Below, piece after piece: positions 26,673 through 38,050 of a stretch of DNA of 64,000 nt; position 1 is the stretch's first letter; the number at the start of each line of letters is the position of its first letter. This DNA comes from Dickeya oryzae (GTDB lineage: Bacteria; Pseudomonadota; Gammaproteobacteria; Enterobacterales; Enterobacteriaceae). The stretch is taken from the NCBI RefSeq assembly GCF_009372235.1, contig NZ_ML762921.1, positions 495,585 through 559,584 of the forward strand. The letters are read 5' to 3'. A program made the translations under genes and the position numbers. The notes beneath the pieces are model-generated. The model was not told the origin of the DNA. It ran no database searches and saw nothing but the letters and a program-made list of their open reading frames with translations.

Positions 26673-27505
26673 GGCCGCTGCAGAAGCGCGATGCGGTAGA
26701 ATATCTGCTGGCGGCGTACCGTATCAGTGTACGCAGAGGGTGCAGGCTGATGATGCAGAGCCGTACCGTATACAACTATCGTAGCCATCGCGATGACAGG
26801 GCCATTACTCAGCGGATACGGGAAATTGCTGAAACACGGATCCGTTATGGCTACGAGCGCATTCATATTCTTCTGCGCCGTGAGGGCTGGCTGGTTAACC
26901 GTAAGAAAACACACCGTATTTACTGCCTTGAGGGGCTTAATCTGCGTTCTAAACGTCCACGGCGGCATGTGACCGCCAGACACAGGAAAGGTCGGCCTCA
27001 GGTACTCACCGTAGATCAGTGCTGGAGCATGGATTTCGTTGCTGATAATCTGTTCAACGGGCGTCGAATCAGGGCGCTAACTATAGTGGATAATTTTAGT
27101 CGTGAATGTCTGGCGATCGAGGTCGGTCAGGGTTTACGTGGCGATGATGTTGTGGCTGTCATGGACCGATTAAAACAGTCACAGGGGCGCATTCCTCAAA
27201 GGCTGCAGACAGACAACGGCAGTGAGTTTATCTCAAAATCGATGGATCGGTGGGCATATGAAAACCAAGTAACGATGGACTTCTCACGCCCCGGAAAACC
27301 TACTGATAATGCCTTTATCGAGTCATTTAATGGCAGTCTGAGGGATGAATGTCTAAATGTACACTGGTTCCTGTCACTGGAAGATGCGCAGGAGAAAATC
27401 GAACACTGGCGGCACGAATATAATCACTTTCGCCCGCATTCTTCTTTAAATAACCTGACTCCGGCAGAATTTGCCCGAAGTCACCAAAAAGGCCCGGATC
27501 TCTGA
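26657..27505 (+). CDS. IS3-family (IS407 group) transposase OrfB, DDE domain
   Basis: Open from just before the slip site to 27505 and normally made as an OrfAB fusion; an internal ATG at 26750 is not a convincing start. Catalytic residues are visible: SMDFVAD (Asp), LQTDNGSEF (Asp), [12 protein letters not shown] (Glu). The end, [17 protein letters not shown], is standard for the group. Reading is uninterrupted, so the protein may be active, but the element lacks a recognisable left end and could move only with help or not at all. Confidence 0.85.
   Translation, partial: PKKVLRPLQKRDAVEYLLAAYRISVRRGCRLMMQSRTVYNYRSHRDDRAITQRIREIAETRIRYGYERIHILLRREGWLVNRKKTHRIYCLEGLNLRSKRPRRHVTARHRKGRPQVLTVDQCWSMDFVADNLFNGRRIRALTIVDNFSRECLAIEVGQGLRGDDVVAVMDRLKQSQGRIPQRLQTDNGSEFISKSMDRWAYENQVTMDFSRPGKPTDNAFIESFNGSLRDECLNVHWFLSLEDAQEKIEHWRHEYNHFRPHSSLNNLTPAEFARSHQKGPDL
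26660..26666 (+). promoter_or_regulatory. programmed -1 frameshift heptamer
   Basis: The heptamer A AAA AAG is in the orfA frame (CGA AAA AAG TTC TGA), two codons before the stop. Slipping back one base gives GTT CTG AGG and continues without interruption into the orfB frame. This is the classical arrangement by which IS3-family elements make the OrfAB transposase. Confidence 0.8.
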
Positions 27506-27512
27506 TTTAGCC

Positions 27513-27536
27513 TGGTACGGATATTGGGGGGAGGTC
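27513..27536. mobile_element. right terminal end of the IS407-type element
   Basis: The 24 bases after the orfB stop end in attggggggaggtca, the form of terminus used by IS407-group elements. No inverted partner (tgacctcccccc) is found to the left of orfA. This marks the probable inner edge of the mobile-element block next to the tRNA. Confidence 0.55.
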
Positions 27537-27631
27537 AAAAAACCGGATATCTCAAAAAGTGCATGGAACTAAAACGGGTGTGCTTACAAAGCCTCGGATG
27601 TAGCTGGATTTCTGTGGACTGCGCTGGAACG

Positions 27632-27652
27632 AAAAAAGGACCCTCAGGTCCT
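27632..27652 (-). terminator. rho-independent terminator of the tRNA-Gly transcript
   Basis: On the minus strand the stem AGGACC / GGTCCT with a four-base loop is followed by six T residues. It lies about 50 bases past the tRNA 3' end. Confidence 0.8.
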
Positions 27653-27699
27653 ATTTTCAAGTATCTACAGACTTCGATAGAACTCTGTAGATCATAATT

Positions 27700-27775
<76 letters not shown>

Positions 27776-27921
27776 AGGGGTGTGACGTAACGTAATTTAC
27801 TGTCGTTACGGGGAGCGCATTATACGAGAAACTTTCTCTCCCGCAACCCCCCTGACAAAAAATTGTGTGCAAGTGCCGACAAAATCAGCAATACGCCGAA
27901 AATCCCCGCAATAGCCAACCG

Positions 27922-28464
27922 TTACAACTGAATAAAGTGCTCGCGGTAGTACGCCAGTTCCGCGACCGATTCACGGATATCGTCCAGCGCCTGGTGAGTA
28001 TTGCGCTTTTTAAAGCCCGCCAGAATCTCGGGTTTCCAGCGGCGCGCCAGTTCCTTGAGCGTACTGACGTCCAGATAGCGGTAGTGGAAATAGGCTTCCA
28101 ACTCCGGCATGTAGCGGAACAGGAAACGACGATCCTGCCCGATGCTGTTGCCGCAAATCGGCGATTTGCCCGCCGGTACCCACTGTTGCAGGAAAGCAAT
28201 GGTTTCCCGCTGCGCCGCGTCTTCGTCAACGTGACTGGCTTTCACTCGCTCCACCAACCCGCTGGCAGTATGGGTACGCACGTTCCAGTCATCCATCAGC
28301 GCCAGTTGGCTATCAGGCTGATGCACCGCCAGCGTCGGGCCTTCTGCCAGCACATTCAGGTTAGCGTCGGTCACCAGTGTTGCGATCTCGATGATCCGAT
28401 CCCGTTCAGGATCCAGCCCCGTCATTTCCAAATCGATCCAGATCAGGTTGTTTTCATTTACCAT
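27922..28464 (-). CDS. orn: oligoribonuclease
   Basis: 180 residues, full length. A DEDDh 3'-5' exoribonuclease that degrades 2-5 nucleotide RNAs, including pGpG from cyclic-di-GMP turnover, to mononucleotides in the cytoplasm. [11 protein letters not shown] carries the first Asp/Glu pair and [10 protein letters not shown] the last His and Asp. The ATG at 28464 agrees with the normal start [16 protein letters not shown]. It is divergent from rsgA and lies upstream of tRNA-Gly, as in E. coli. Confidence 0.97.
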   Translation of the reverse strand: MVNENNLIWIDLEMTGLDPERDRIIEIATLVTDANLNVLAEGPTLAVHQPDSQLALMDDWNVRTHTASGLVERVKASHVDEDAAQRETIAFLQQWVPAGKSPICGNSIGQDRRFLFRYMPELEAYFHYRYLDVSTLKELARRWKPEILAGFKKRNTHQALDDIRESVAELAYYREHFIQL

Positions 28465-28610
28465 CGTCGCGTTCCCGTGTCGCCCTTGCTATTGAAAGTT
28501 TCGCCGCCAGCAGGCTGACAGGCCCGGCAGCGGTTAATTAAAATAAAATAGCGTGTATTATAGTCGCTTCCATCGCCACCGGCGATAAGCGCCGAACCAA
28601 GAGAGACTGC

Positions 28611-29660
28611 GTGAGTAAAAAGAAACTGTCAAAAGGTCAGCAACGGCGGGTTAGCGCCAACCATCAGCGCCGCCTGAAGCATGCCGACAGCAAAGTCGAG
28701 TGGGATGACAACCAATTGGGCGAACCGCAGGAAGGCATCATTATCAGCCGCTTCGGCATGCATGCTGATGTGGAAGCGCCGGATGGCGAGGTGCACCGCT
28801 GTAATCTTCGCCGTACTATCCCCTCGCTGGTCACCGGTGACCGGGTCGTCTGGCGTGCCGGTAATGAAACGCAGGCCGGCATCAGCGGTATTGTCGAAGC
28901 GGTACACCCACGTCAGTCGGTGTTGACCCGGCCGGATTACTATGACGGTATCAAACCGATCGCCGCTAATATCGACCAGATTGTGATTGTCTCCGCCATA
29001 TTGCCGGAGCTGTCGCTCAACATTATCGACCGCTATCTGGTGGCCTGTGAAACGCTGGAAATCGAGCCGTTGATCGTGCTCAACAAAACCGACTTGCTGG
29101 ATGACGAAGGCCGGGCGTTCGTAGAAGACGTGATGGATATCTATCGCAACCTGCACTACCGGGTGTTGATGCTGTCCAGCCACACCCAACAGGGCATCGC
29201 CGAACTGGAAGCCGCGTTGACCGGCCGTGTCAGTATCTTTGCCGGGCAATCCGGCGTCGGCAAGTCGAGCCTGCTCAATGCGTTGCTCTACCCTGATGAC
29301 GCCAAAATTCTGGTCAACGATGTGTCCGATGCTTCAGGGCTTGGCCAGCACACCACCACCGCCGCGCGGTTGTACCACTTCCCCCACGGCGGCGACGTTA
29401 TCGACTCGCCGGGCGTACGCGAATTCGGCCTGTGGCATCTGGAGCCTGAGCAGGTCACACGGGGTTTTATCGAGTTTCGCGACTATCTGGGCAGTTGTAA
29501 ATTCCGTGACTGCAAACACGATACCGACCCCGGCTGCGCCATCCGCGCCGCGCTGGAGCGAGGTGAGATAGCCGCTGAGCGTTTTGATAACTACCACCGC
29601 ATTCTGGAGAGCATGGCGCAGGTAAAAACGCGTAAATCCTTTTCTGCTTCGGATAACTGA
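28611..29660 (+). CDS. rsgA: ribosome small subunit-dependent GTPase A
   Basis: 349 residues. A circularly permuted GTPase assisting late 30S maturation. An N-terminal basic tail ([12 protein letters not shown]) and OB-fold precede the permuted G motifs: NKTDLL (G4), then GQSGVGKSS (G1), then DSPGVREFG (G3). The C-terminal zinc-binding segment is [14 protein letters not shown]. The start is the GTG at 28611, as in E. coli. psd follows 70 bases later on the same strand. Confidence 0.97.
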   Translation: MSKKKLSKGQQRRVSANHQRRLKHADSKVEWDDNQLGEPQEGIIISRFGMHADVEAPDGEVHRCNLRRTIPSLVTGDRVVWRAGNETQAGISGIVEAVHPRQSVLTRPDYYDGIKPIAANIDQIVIVSAILPELSLNIIDRYLVACETLEIEPLIVLNKTDLLDDEGRAFVEDVMDIYRNLHYRVLMLSSHTQQGIAELEAALTGRVSIFAGQSGVGKSSLLNALLYPDDAKILVNDVSDASGLGQHTTTAARLYHFPHGGDVIDSPGVREFGLWHLEPEQVTRGFIEFRDYLGSCKFRDCKHDTDPGCAIRAALERGEIAAERFDNYHRILESMAQVKTRKSFSASDN

Positions 29661-29730
29661 CATTTATCGTATCCACCGCTACAATGCGCCCCTTTTTACG
29701 GCGTACCCTTAGAAAACGACGAGGCTCACT

Positions 29731-30654
29731 GTGCTGGACAGAATCAAGATTGCTCTACAACATCTGCTCCCGAAGGTCTGGCTGACGCAACTGGCCGGTT
29801 GGGGAGCCAACCGCCAGGCTGGCCTGCTTACCAGACTGGTGATTGAACTGTTTGTGCGCATCTACAAGGTCAATATGCAGGAAGCGCAACAACCCAAGGC
29901 CGCATCCTACCGTACGTTCAACGACTTTTTTGTGCGCCCGCTAAAACCGGGAATTCGTCCGGTTGATCCACTGGCAAACCGGTTAGTGTTCCCTGCCGAT
30001 GGCGCAATCTCTCAGTTGGGCACCATTGACGATCTTCAGGTCTTGCAAGCCAAACAGCACAACTATTCACTGGAAGCGCTGTTGGCCGGTAACGTCATTC
30101 TCGCTGACCTGTTTCGCGACGGCGTGTTCATCACAACTTATCTCTCACCGCGCGATTACCACCGCGTGCATATGCCGTGTGACGGTATTTTGCGCGACAT
30201 GATCTACGTGCCGGGCGACCTGTTTTCCGTTAACCCACTGACCGCTGCCAACGTGCCGAACCTGTTTGCCCGCAACGAGCGTGTGATCTGCCTGTTCGAT
30301 ACGCCATTCGGCCCCATGGTGCAGATCCTGGTGGGCGCGACCATTGTCGGCAGCATCGAAACGGTGTGGGCGGGTGTGGTTACGCCGCCGCGTGAAGGCA
30401 TCATCAAACGCTGGGCTTATCCGCTGGAAGGCGAAGACGCAGTCATTCTGGAAAAAGGCGACGAAATGGGTCGTTTCAAACTCGGCTCCACGGTCATTAA
30501 CCTGTTTGCGAAAGGTCGTGTAGAGTTAATGCCTGGACTGGCCAGCCAGAGTGTCACCCGTATGGGTGAAGCCATGGCCGAAGCGTTGGATGAGAGTGTA
30601 CGGGCACGCATGAGTGCGGCCAACGACAACGACACGACCGACACCACCCCCTGA
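29731..30654 (+). CDS. psd: phosphatidylserine decarboxylase proenzyme
   Basis: 307 residues. An inner-membrane enzyme making phosphatidylethanolamine from phosphatidylserine. The proenzyme cleaves itself at the LGST motif ([11 protein letters not shown]), the Ser becoming the pyruvoyl group of the alpha chain. The start is a GTG at 29731 giving [15 protein letters not shown], equivalent to the usual start. A 28-base gap separates it from mscM, so the two are probably co-transcribed. Confidence 0.96.
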   Translation: MLDRIKIALQHLLPKVWLTQLAGWGANRQAGLLTRLVIELFVRIYKVNMQEAQQPKAASYRTFNDFFVRPLKPGIRPVDPLANRLVFPADGAISQLGTIDDLQVLQAKQHNYSLEALLAGNVILADLFRDGVFITTYLSPRDYHRVHMPCDGILRDMIYVPGDLFSVNPLTAANVPNLFARNERVICLFDTPFGPMVQILVGATIVGSIETVWAGVVTPPREGIIKRWAYPLEGEDAVILEKGDEMGRFKLGSTVINLFAKGRVELMPGLASQSVTRMGEAMAEALDESVRARMSAANDNDTTDTTP

Positions 30655-30682
30655 CCCCATCAATAACCTGAGGAGGCCAGCC

Positions 30683-33600
30683 GTGCGTCTGATTCTGATT
30701 TTCCTGATGGGATGCCTGTTATCAACCACGTCGCGGGCCGCCCAGTTGCCTGACGAAACGCAACTGAAACAGGATCTCCAGCAGGCTGAAACTAATAAGA
30801 ATACTCCGGCGCAAGCCGACATCGTCAAAGAGCTGCAATCGGCGTTACGGTTGCTGGATGAGCGCCGGGAGACCCGCCAACGGGCCGACCAGTACCAGCG
30901 TGCGATTGATGACTTCCCCAAACTGACCCGCGAACTGCGCCAGCAGTCTGACGCGGAAGACGCTAAACCAGCGGCCCCCCCCAAAACCACATCGGTTAAC
31001 GACCTGGAACAACAAATTGTCCAGATCAGTAGTCAGTTGCTGGAGCAAACCCGCCAGTTACAACAAGAGCAGGACCACCAGCGTGAAATCAGCGACTCGC
31101 TGGCCCAGTTGCCACAGCAGCAGACCGAAGCTAACCGTGCACTGAGCGACGTCGAACGACGCGTACAGGCGCTGGGTACTCCCACGACACCTCTCGGCCA
31201 GACGCAACTGGCCGCGTTACAGGCTGAAGCCGCGTTGCGTAAAAGTCGTCTGGAAGAGCTGGAACTGGCGCAGCTTTCTGCCAGTAACCGTCAGGAGCTC
31301 TCGCGTCTGCAAGCTGAGGTTTATAAAAAGCGGCGTGACCGGCTGGATAATCAGCTCCAATTATTGCGCAGCACGCTGAATACGTTGCGCCAACGTGAAG
31401 CGGAGCAGGCATTAGAAAGAACGGAGCAACTGGCAGAGCAGGAAGGCCAGTTACCTACCGCCGTCGCCAGCCTGCTGCAAGCCAACCGTGAGCTTTCCAT
31501 GGCGTTGAACCAGCAGGCGCAGCGCATGGATCAAATAGCAGCACACCAACGCCAGACCGCCACCCAAACGCTACAGGTGCGTCAGGCACTGAGTACACTG
31601 CGCGAACAGGCGCAATGGCTCGGTTCCTCACCCGCGCTGGGAGAAACGTTGCGCGCTCAGGTCGCCAGGCTGCCGGAAATGCCCAAACCCCAGCAACTGG
31701 ATGGCGACATGGCACAACTGCGCGCCCAGCGCCTGCATTATGGAGACCAGCTCAATAAGTTGTCGGCAAGCGGCGAACCGACCCGACAGGATAACGGTAC
31801 CCCGCTGACTGCCGCTCAGCAAAAGATCGTCAACGATCAGCAACGCACCCAGCGCGATCTGCTCACGTCTCTGATTTCCGGTTGCGACACGCTAATTCTG
31901 GAACTGACCAAGTTGAAGGTCGCCAGTAACCAACTGGAAGACGCCCTGATTGAGATCCGTGACGCAGCACACCGCTACCTGTTCTGGGTGGCGGATGTCG
32001 ACCCGATTGGTTTTGCCTACCCGCTGAACCTGTTACGCGATCTGTCTCGCCTGTTATCGCTCGACACCCTCACCCAACTCAGTGGTGCCATGCTGATGAT
32101 GGTCACCAGTCAGGGAACCCTGTTGCCACTGCTGGGCGCGTTACTGCTGGTCGGGCTTAGCATCAGCTCACGCCGCCATTACCACGCCTTTCTGGACCGT
32201 GCCAGTAGCCGGGTCGGCAAGGTGACGCTCGATTACTTCATGCTGACGCTACGTACTGTATTCTGGTCGGTGATGGTGGCGATGCCGCTGCCGGTACTGT
32301 GGGCGGCACTCGGCTACGGGTTACAAAACGCCTGGCCTTACCCGGTCGCCGTCGCCATCGGCGACAGTGTGACCGCCACCGTGCCGCTGATGTGGGTGGT
32401 GATGATCGGTGCCGCGTTTTCCCGCCGTCAGGGATTGTTCATCGTGCATTTCGGCTGGTCGCCGAAGCAGGTGGCGCGCGCCATGCGCTACTACCGTCTT
32501 TCTATCGCCTTTATTGTACCGCTGGTGATGGCATTGATTACCTTCGATAACCTCAACGATCGGGAGTTTTCCAGTACGCTGGGGCGGCTGTGCTTTATCC
32601 TGCTGTGCATGGCGCTCAGTCTGGTGACTACCAGCCTGAAACGCGCCGGGATCCCGTTGTATCTGGATAAAGAAGGATCCGGTGAAAACCCGGTAAACCG
32701 TGCGATGTGGAATTTGATGATCTGCATTCCGCTGATTGCCGCACTGACATCCTGCCTGGGCTATCTCACCACATCGCAGGCGTTGCTGGCACGGCTGGAA
32801 ACCTCCGTCGCCATCTGGTTCTTCCTGCTGGTGATTTATCACATCATCCGCCGTTGGATGCTGATTCAACGCCGTCGCATCGCGTTTGACCGCGCCAGAC
32901 AACGCCGGGCGGACATGCTGGCGCAACGCGCCAGGGGTGAAGACGAAAATACGACGCTGTCGTCGCACGAAGCCAGCGGGGATGTCGTGGAAGAACCGGT
33001 GGTGGATCTGGATGCCATCAGCGCCCGCTCACTGAAACTGGTGCGGTCTATCCTGACATTGGTCGCGCTGGTATCGGTCATCGCGCTGTGGTCGGAAATC
33101 CATTCCGCTTTTGCGTTTATGGAAAATATCAGCCTGTGGGACGTCACCAGCACGGTGAAAGGTGTAGAGAGTGTACAACCGATTACGCTAGGCTCGGTAC
33201 TGATAGCGCTGCTGGTGTTTATTATTACCGCCCAGTTGATGCGAAATCTGCCCGCGTTGCTGGAGCTGGCGGTATTGCAGCATATTGAACTGTCGCCCGG
33301 TACCGGCTACGCCATTATTACCATTAGCAAGTACCTGATGATGCTGGTTGGCGGGCTGACGGGATTCTCACTGATCGGTATCGAGTGGTCGAAATTGCAG
33401 TGGCTGGTGGCCGCACTCGGTGTAGGGCTGGGGTTTGGCTTACAAGAGATCTTCGCCAACTTTATTTCCGGGTTGATCATTTTGTTCGAAAAGCCGATCC
33501 GTATTGGCGATACCGTGACCATTCGCGATCTGACCGGCAGTGTGATGCGCATTAATACGCGCGCCACCACGATTTCCGACTGGGATCGCAAAGAGATCAT

Positions 33601-34009
33601 CGTGCCCAACAAAGCCTTTATCACCGAACAGTTCATCAACTGGTCGCTGTCTGACTCGGTCACCCGTGTGGTACTGACCATTCCCGCCCCCGCCGATGCC
33701 AGTACGCAGGAAGTGACCACGCTACTGCTGGATGCGGTGAAACGCTGTTCGCTGGTGCTGGATAATCCCCCACCGGAAGTGTTTTTGGTCGACCTGCGTC
33801 AGGGCATCCAAATTTTTGAACTGCGTATTTTCGCTGCCGAAATGGGTCACCGTATGCCGTTGCGCCACGAACTGCACCAGCTGATTCTGGAAAGCTACCG
33901 CGAGCACAATCTGGTGATGCCGTTCCCACCGTTCCAGGTGCAGATGGACTCAGTACAAATCGCCGGGCGCAACGCCTCGACCGCCACCCGTACTACGGGG
34001 GGGTTGTAA
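30683..34009 (+). CDS. mscM: miniconductance mechanosensitive channel MscM (YjeP)
   Basis: 1108 residues from a GTG at 30683, preceded by GAGGAGG; the open frame extends 23 codons further up, into psd, but that would lose the signal peptide. The N-terminus is a signal peptide ending SRAA. A long periplasmic coiled-coil-rich region (Gln/Glu/Arg-rich, about 30-440) follows, then about eleven hydrophobic helices. The C-terminal MscS core is GLGFGLQEIFANFISGLIIL with the beta domain IRIGDTVTI. It belongs to the large MscK/MscM subgroup that relieves mild hypo-osmotic shock. Confidence 0.95.
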   Translation: MRLILIFLMGCLLSTTSRAAQLPDETQLKQDLQQAETNKNTPAQADIVKELQSALRLLDERRETRQRADQYQRAIDDFPKLTRELRQQSDAEDAKPAAPPKTTSVNDLEQQIVQISSQLLEQTRQLQQEQDHQREISDSLAQLPQQQTEANRALSDVERRVQALGTPTTPLGQTQLAALQAEAALRKSRLEELELAQLSASNRQELSRLQAEVYKKRRDRLDNQLQLLRSTLNTLRQREAEQALERTEQLAEQEGQLPTAVASLLQANRELSMALNQQAQRMDQIAAHQRQTATQTLQVRQALSTLREQAQWLGSSPALGETLRAQVARLPEMPKPQQLDGDMAQLRAQRLHYGDQLNKLSASGEPTRQDNGTPLTAAQQKIVNDQQRTQRDLLTSLISGCDTLILELTKLKVASNQLEDALIEIRDAAHRYLFWVADVDPIGFAYPLNLLRDLSRLLSLDTLTQLSGAMLMMVTSQGTLLPLLGALLLVGLSISSRRHYHAFLDRASSRVGKVTLDYFMLTLRTVFWSVMVAMPLPVLWAALGYGLQNAWPYPVAVAIGDSVTATVPLMWVVMIGAAFSRRQGLFIVHFGWSPKQVARAMRYYRLSIAFIVPLVMALITFDNLNDREFSSTLGRLCFILLCMALSLVTTSLKRAGIPLYLDKEGSGENPVNRAMWNLMICIPLIAALTSCLGYLTTSQALLARLETSVAIWFFLLVIYHIIRRWMLIQRRRIAFDRARQRRADMLAQRARGEDENTTLSSHEASGDVVEEPVVDLDAISARSLKLVRSILTLVALVSVIALWSEIHSAFAFMENISLWDVTSTVKGVESVQPITLGSVLIALLVFIITAQLMRNLPALLELAVLQHIELSPGTGYAIITISKYLMMLVGGLTGFSLIGIEWSKLQWLVAALGVGLGFGLQEIFANFISGLIILFEKPIRIGDTVTIRDLTGSVMRINTRATTISDWDRKEIIVPNKAFITEQFINWSLSDSVTRVVLTIPAPADASTQEVTTLLLDAVKRCSLVLDNPPPEVFLVDLRQGIQIFELRIFAAEMGHRMPLRHELHQLILESYREHNLVMPFPPFQVQMDSVQIAGRNASTATRTTGGL

Positions 34010-34056
34010 TGGCGCTTACGTGGTCATTTCGCTGAATGCTGTTATTGCGCTGAATA

Positions 34057-34094
34057 AAGGAAACCACGGTAAGCAATAGCTTCCGTGGTTTCTG
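34057..34094. terminator. hairpin between convergent mscM and epmA
   Basis: GAAACCACGG and CCGTGGTTTC form a 10-base-pair stem around a 13-base loop. T-runs are weak on both sides, so it may be a bidirectional or rho-assisted terminator. Confidence 0.5.
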
Positions 34095-34126
34095 TCAAAC
34101 TCGATTCTTAAGAAGAGAAAACGGTA

Positions 34127-35104
34127 TCAGGCGCGATCCACCGTAAATGCCATCACCTCGCCGATAGACTCGGCGTTCAGCGCCAGCATCACCAGGCGAT
34201 CGACGCCCAGCGCCACACCGGAACACGGCGGGATACCCGCGGCCAAGGCCGCCAGCAGGTTTTCGTCAATCGGTTGTACCGGCAAACCACGCGCGGCGCG
34301 CTTGCGGTTGTCCTGCTCGAAGCGTTGACGCTGCTCTTTACTGTCCGTTAGCTCGCAAAAACCGTTGGCCAGCTCGATACCTTTGTAATACACCTCAAAC
34401 CGCTCCGCCACGCGGTGATCCTCGGTGCTGATTTCCGCCAGCGCAGCCTGCGTGGCCGGGAAATGGTAGACGAATGCCGGTTTATCACGGCCAATCTGCG
34501 GCTCTACGCCAAATGCGAACAGCAACTGCAACAGGGTATCGCGATCTTCTTCCCGGTTCGCCACATCACCGACACCGATTTTCTCCGCCGCTTCACGCAG
34601 CTGTGCTTTATCGGCCGACAACGGGTCTACTTCGAGATGACGCTGGAACGCCTGCTGGTAAGACAGCATTTCGGCGCTGTCGCATTCCAGCACCTGTTGC
34701 AGCAGGTCATCCATTTCATTCATCAGGCGATACATATCGTAGTGGGGACGATACCACTCCAGCATGGTGAATTCAGGATTGTGATAGCGGCCGGACTCTT
34801 CGTTGCGAAAGCTGCGACACAATTGATAAATCGGTCCACTTCCCGCCGCCAGCAAGCGCTTCATGTGGAATTCCGGGCTGGTCATCAGATACAACGCCAT
34901 ACCATCAGCCGCACCGGGGCCGACAAAGTGGGTCTGGAACGGGAACAGATGTATGTCCGTCACCGTCGCCTGGCTCATGGCCGGCGTCTCCACTTCCAGC
35001 ACGCCCCGGTCTGAGAAGAAACGCCGGATTTCTTTCATTATCGACGCCCGCTTCAACAGATTAGCGACAGGGGCACTGGGTTGCCAACTGGCCGTTTCGC
35101 TCAT
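34127..35104 (-). CDS. epmA: elongation factor P--(R)-beta-lysine ligase
   Basis: 325 residues from the ATG at 35104, the E. coli length; an upstream in-frame ATG would add 29 poorly conserved residues. It is a class II lysyl-tRNA synthetase-like enzyme without anticodon domain that attaches (R)-beta-lysine to a lysine of EF-P. Motif 2 is the [20 protein letters not shown] block, and motif 3 is [12 protein letters not shown]. The partner genes efp and epmB are also in the window, about 5 kb away. It is divergent from frdABCD. Confidence 0.96.
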   Translation of the reverse strand: MSETASWQPSAPVANLLKRASIMKEIRRFFSDRGVLEVETPAMSQATVTDIHLFPFQTHFVGPGAADGMALYLMTSPEFHMKRLLAAGSGPIYQLCRSFRNEESGRYHNPEFTMLEWYRPHYDMYRLMNEMDDLLQQVLECDSAEMLSYQQAFQRHLEVDPLSADKAQLREAAEKIGVGDVANREEDRDTLLQLLFAFGVEPQIGRDKPAFVYHFPATQAALAEISTEDHRVAERFEVYYKGIELANGFCELTDSKEQRQRFEQDNRKRAARGLPVQPIDENLLAALAAGIPPCSGVALGVDRLVMLALNAESIGEVMAFTVDRA

Positions 35105-35511
35105 GATTTCCACTCCACACTCAAACTGGAGATGCAGTCTACCCGTATCCCCCCAACCAGACAAATTTATCCAGCGGAAGGCTTTCTTCAATTTGATTTG
35201 TCGAGATTATTAAAGAAATAAAAGTGATATTTATGAATAAATCACATTTCCCGTCACGTTTTCTGGAATATGTCCGTGCGGATATTAAAAAACAGCAAAA
35301 TACTGGATCACATCAAATTTCAGACACCTTCAAATCGCTATAATCCTTCCCATACAAAAAAAGAGTGATTGAATCTCTCTTTATAGGTAGATCAGATATT
35401 TTTTCACTCGATTTACTGTCTTGAAATTAAAACGGAAAATAAGTGACGACGTTAGATTGCATATTATTTTCTTAATTTAATTTATTTAACTTAAGTAACT
35501 GGAGGCATGCA
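35105..35511. promoter_or_regulatory. divergent promoter region epmA / frdABCD
   Basis: About 400 AT-rich bases upstream of the fumarate reductase operon. GTGAT and ATCAC arms at 35224-35228 and 35241-35245 form an imperfect 22-base inverted repeat, a possible site for a dimeric regulator. No clean FNR site (TTGAT-N4-ATCAA) could be assigned by eye, although the operon is normally activated by FNR without oxygen. Confidence 0.4.
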
Positions 35512-37308
35512 GTGCAAACCTTTAATGCCGATTTGGCCATTATCGGGGCCGGGGGAGCAGGTTTACGGGCCGCGATTGCTGCGGCGCAAGCAAATCCCCA
35601 ACTCAAGATTGCGCTGATTTCCAAAGTCTACCCAATGCGTAGCCACACGGTGGCAGCAGAAGGTGGTTCGGCGGCGGTCACACAGGATCATGATAGCTTC
35701 GACTTCCATTTCCACGACACCGTGGCAGGGGGAGACTGGTTATGTGAACAGGACGTGGTGGACCACTTCGTGCAGAATTGCCCGCGCGAAATGACCCAGC
35801 TTGAACAGTGGGGTTGCCCGTGGAGCCGTAAACCGGATGGTTCGGTTAACGTACGTCGTTTCGGTGGGATGAAGATCGAACGGACCTGGTTTGCTGCGGA
35901 TAAAACCGGTTTCCACATGCTGCACACCTTGTTCCAGACCTCTCTGAAATACCCACAGATTCAGCGTTTCGACGAGCATTTCGTGCTAGACATCCTGGTG
36001 GATGACGGACATGCCCGTGGGGTCGTTGCCATCAACATGATGGAAGGGTCGCTGATTCAGATTCGTGCCAACGCCATCGTGATGGCAACAGGCGGTGCGG
36101 GTCGCGTCTATCGCTACAACACCAACGGCGGCATCGTCACCGGTGATGGTATGGGCATGGCGTTCCGTCACGGCGTACCGCTGCGTGACATGGAATTCGT
36201 TCAGTACCACCCTACTGGCCTGCCGGGTTCCGGTATTCTGATGACTGAAGGCTGCCGTGGCGAAGGCGGTATCATGGTCAACAAAGACGGCTACCGCTAT
36301 CTGCAAGACTACGGCCTCGGGCCGGAAACGCCGCTGGGCGAGCCGAAAAACAAATACATGGAACTGGGGCCGCGCGATAAAGTATCGCAAGCATTCTGGC
36401 ACGAATGGCGCGCCGGACGCACCGTATCGACCCCGCTGGGCGATGTGGTCTACCTCGACCTGCGTCATCTGGGCGAGAAGAAACTGAAAGAGCGTCTGCC
36501 GTTTATTTGCGAACTGGCAAAAGCCTACGTCGGTGTCGACCCGGTCAAAGAGCCGATTCCAATTCGTCCGACTGCGCACTACACCATGGGCGGTATCGAA
36601 ACCGACCAGCAGTGTGAAACCCGCATTCAGGGCTTGTTCGCCGTTGGCGAGTGTTCATCCGTTGGTCTGCACGGTGCCAACCGCCTTGGCTCCAACTCAC
36701 TGGCAGAACTGGTGGTGTTCGGCCGCGTAGCCGGTGAAAAAGCCGTAGAACGTTCGCAGTCAGCAGCCCCGGCCAACGCCAGCGCACTGGATGCTCAGGC
36801 GAAAGACGTGGAACAGCGCCTGCACGCGTTGCTCAAGCAGGAAGGTACCGAAAGCTGGTCTAAAATCCGCGACGAAATGGGTATGTCGATGGAAGAAGGC
36901 TGCGGTATTTACCGTACCACCGAGCTGATGCAGAAAACCGTCGACAAGATGGCCGAGCTGAAAGAACGCTTCAAACGCGTGAAAATCACCGACCGTTCCA
37001 GCGTGTTCAACACCGATCTGCTCTACACCATCGAACTGGGTCACAGCCTGGACGTCGCCGAGTGTATGGCGCATTCCGCCATCAACCGTAAAGAATCACG
37101 TGGTGCACACCAGCGTCTGGATGAAGGCTGCACCGAGCGTGATGACGTCAATTTCCTGAAGCACACGCTGGCGTTCTACAACCCGGAAGGCGCACCACGT
37201 CTGGAATACAGCGATGTGAAAATCACCAAGCTGCCGCCGGCAAAACGCGTTTACGGTGCCGAAGCAGAAGCTCAGGAGAAAAACAAGAAGGAGCAAGCGA
37301 ATGGCTGA
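35512..37308 (+). CDS. frdA: fumarate reductase flavoprotein subunit
   Basis: 598 residues. The catalytic, covalently flavinylated subunit of quinol:fumarate reductase, used in anaerobic respiration. [14 protein letters not shown] binds FAD, and SHTVAAEGG contains the His that carries the 8-alpha-FAD link. [14 protein letters not shown] and [19 protein letters not shown] are active-site blocks. The start is the GTG at 35512 ([10 protein letters not shown]), with GGAGG upstream, as in E. coli. It overlaps frdB by 8 bases. Confidence 0.97.
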   Translation: MQTFNADLAIIGAGGAGLRAAIAAAQANPQLKIALISKVYPMRSHTVAAEGGSAAVTQDHDSFDFHFHDTVAGGDWLCEQDVVDHFVQNCPREMTQLEQWGCPWSRKPDGSVNVRRFGGMKIERTWFAADKTGFHMLHTLFQTSLKYPQIQRFDEHFVLDILVDDGHARGVVAINMMEGSLIQIRANAIVMATGGAGRVYRYNTNGGIVTGDGMGMAFRHGVPLRDMEFVQYHPTGLPGSGILMTEGCRGEGGIMVNKDGYRYLQDYGLGPETPLGEPKNKYMELGPRDKVSQAFWHEWRAGRTVSTPLGDVVYLDLRHLGEKKLKERLPFICELAKAYVGVDPVKEPIPIRPTAHYTMGGIETDQQCETRIQGLFAVGECSSVGLHGANRLGSNSLAELVVFGRVAGEKAVERSQSAAPANASALDAQAKDVEQRLHALLKQEGTESWSKIRDEMGMSMEEGCGIYRTTELMQKTVDKMAELKERFKRVKITDRSSVFNTDLLYTIELGHSLDVAECMAHSAINRKESRGAHQRLDEGCTERDDVNFLKHTLAFYNPEGAPRLEYSDVKITKLPPAKRVYGAEAEAQEKNKKEQANG

Positions 37309-38038
37309 TATGAAAACCCTGAAAATGGAAGTCATGCGCTATAACCCAGAGCAGGATAACGCTCCGCACTTCGATACCTACGACGTGCCGTATACCCGCG
37401 AAACCTCGCTGCTGGATGCGCTCGGCTACATCAAGGACAACCTGGCACCGGACCTGTCTTACCGCTGGTCCTGCCGTATGGCGATTTGCGGCTCTTGCGG
37501 CATGATGGTCAACAACGTGCCGAAGCTGGCCTGTAAAACCTTCCTGCGTGACTATGCCAGCAGCGGCATGAAGGTTGAAGCGCTGGGCAACTTCCCGATT
37601 GAACGCGATCTGGTGGTGGATATGACCCACTTCATCGAAAGTCTGGAAGCTATCAAGCCTTATATCATCGGCAACAACCGCACACCGGATCAGGGCCCGA
37701 ACACACAGACACCGGCACAGATGGCGAAATACCATCAGTTCTCCGGTTGCATCAACTGTGGGCTGTGCTACGCCGCCTGCCCGCAGTTCGGCCTGAATCC
37801 GGAGTTCATCGGTCCTGCCGCGATTACGCTGGCACACCGTTACAATCTGGACAATCGCGACCACGGTAAGAAAGAGCGTATGCCGCAACTGAACAGCGAC
37901 AACGGCGTCTGGTCCTGTACCTTCGTTGGTTACTGCTCTGAAGTGTGTCCGAAGCACGTCGATCCGGCGGCTGCTATCCAGCAAAGCAAAGTGGAAAGCG
38001 CTAAAGACTTCATGATCGCCATGCTGAGACCACAATAA
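37301..38038 (+). CDS. frdB: fumarate reductase iron-sulfur subunit
   Basis: 245 residues from the ATG at 37301 ([11 protein letters not shown]). Cluster ligands are visible: [12 protein letters not shown] plus a later Cys for the [2Fe-2S] centre, [13 protein letters not shown] for [4Fe-4S], and [11 protein letters not shown] for [3Fe-4S]. It carries electrons from menaquinol to FrdA. It overlaps the end of frdA and is followed 12 bases later by frdC. Confidence 0.97.
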   Translation: MADMKTLKMEVMRYNPEQDNAPHFDTYDVPYTRETSLLDALGYIKDNLAPDLSYRWSCRMAICGSCGMMVNNVPKLACKTFLRDYASSGMKVEALGNFPIERDLVVDMTHFIESLEAIKPYIIGNNRTPDQGPNTQTPAQMAKYHQFSGCINCGLCYAACPQFGLNPEFIGPAAITLAHRYNLDNRDHGKKERMPQLNSDNGVWSCTFVGYCSEVCPKHVDPAAAIQQSKVESAKDFMIAMLRPQ

Positions 38039-38050
38039 GGGAGGCAACAA

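Noticed and set aside
30614..30682. Upstream extension of mscM into psd
   Set aside because: The GTG at 30683 has a strong ribosome-binding site and opens a signal peptide; the extension overlaps psd and hides the signal.
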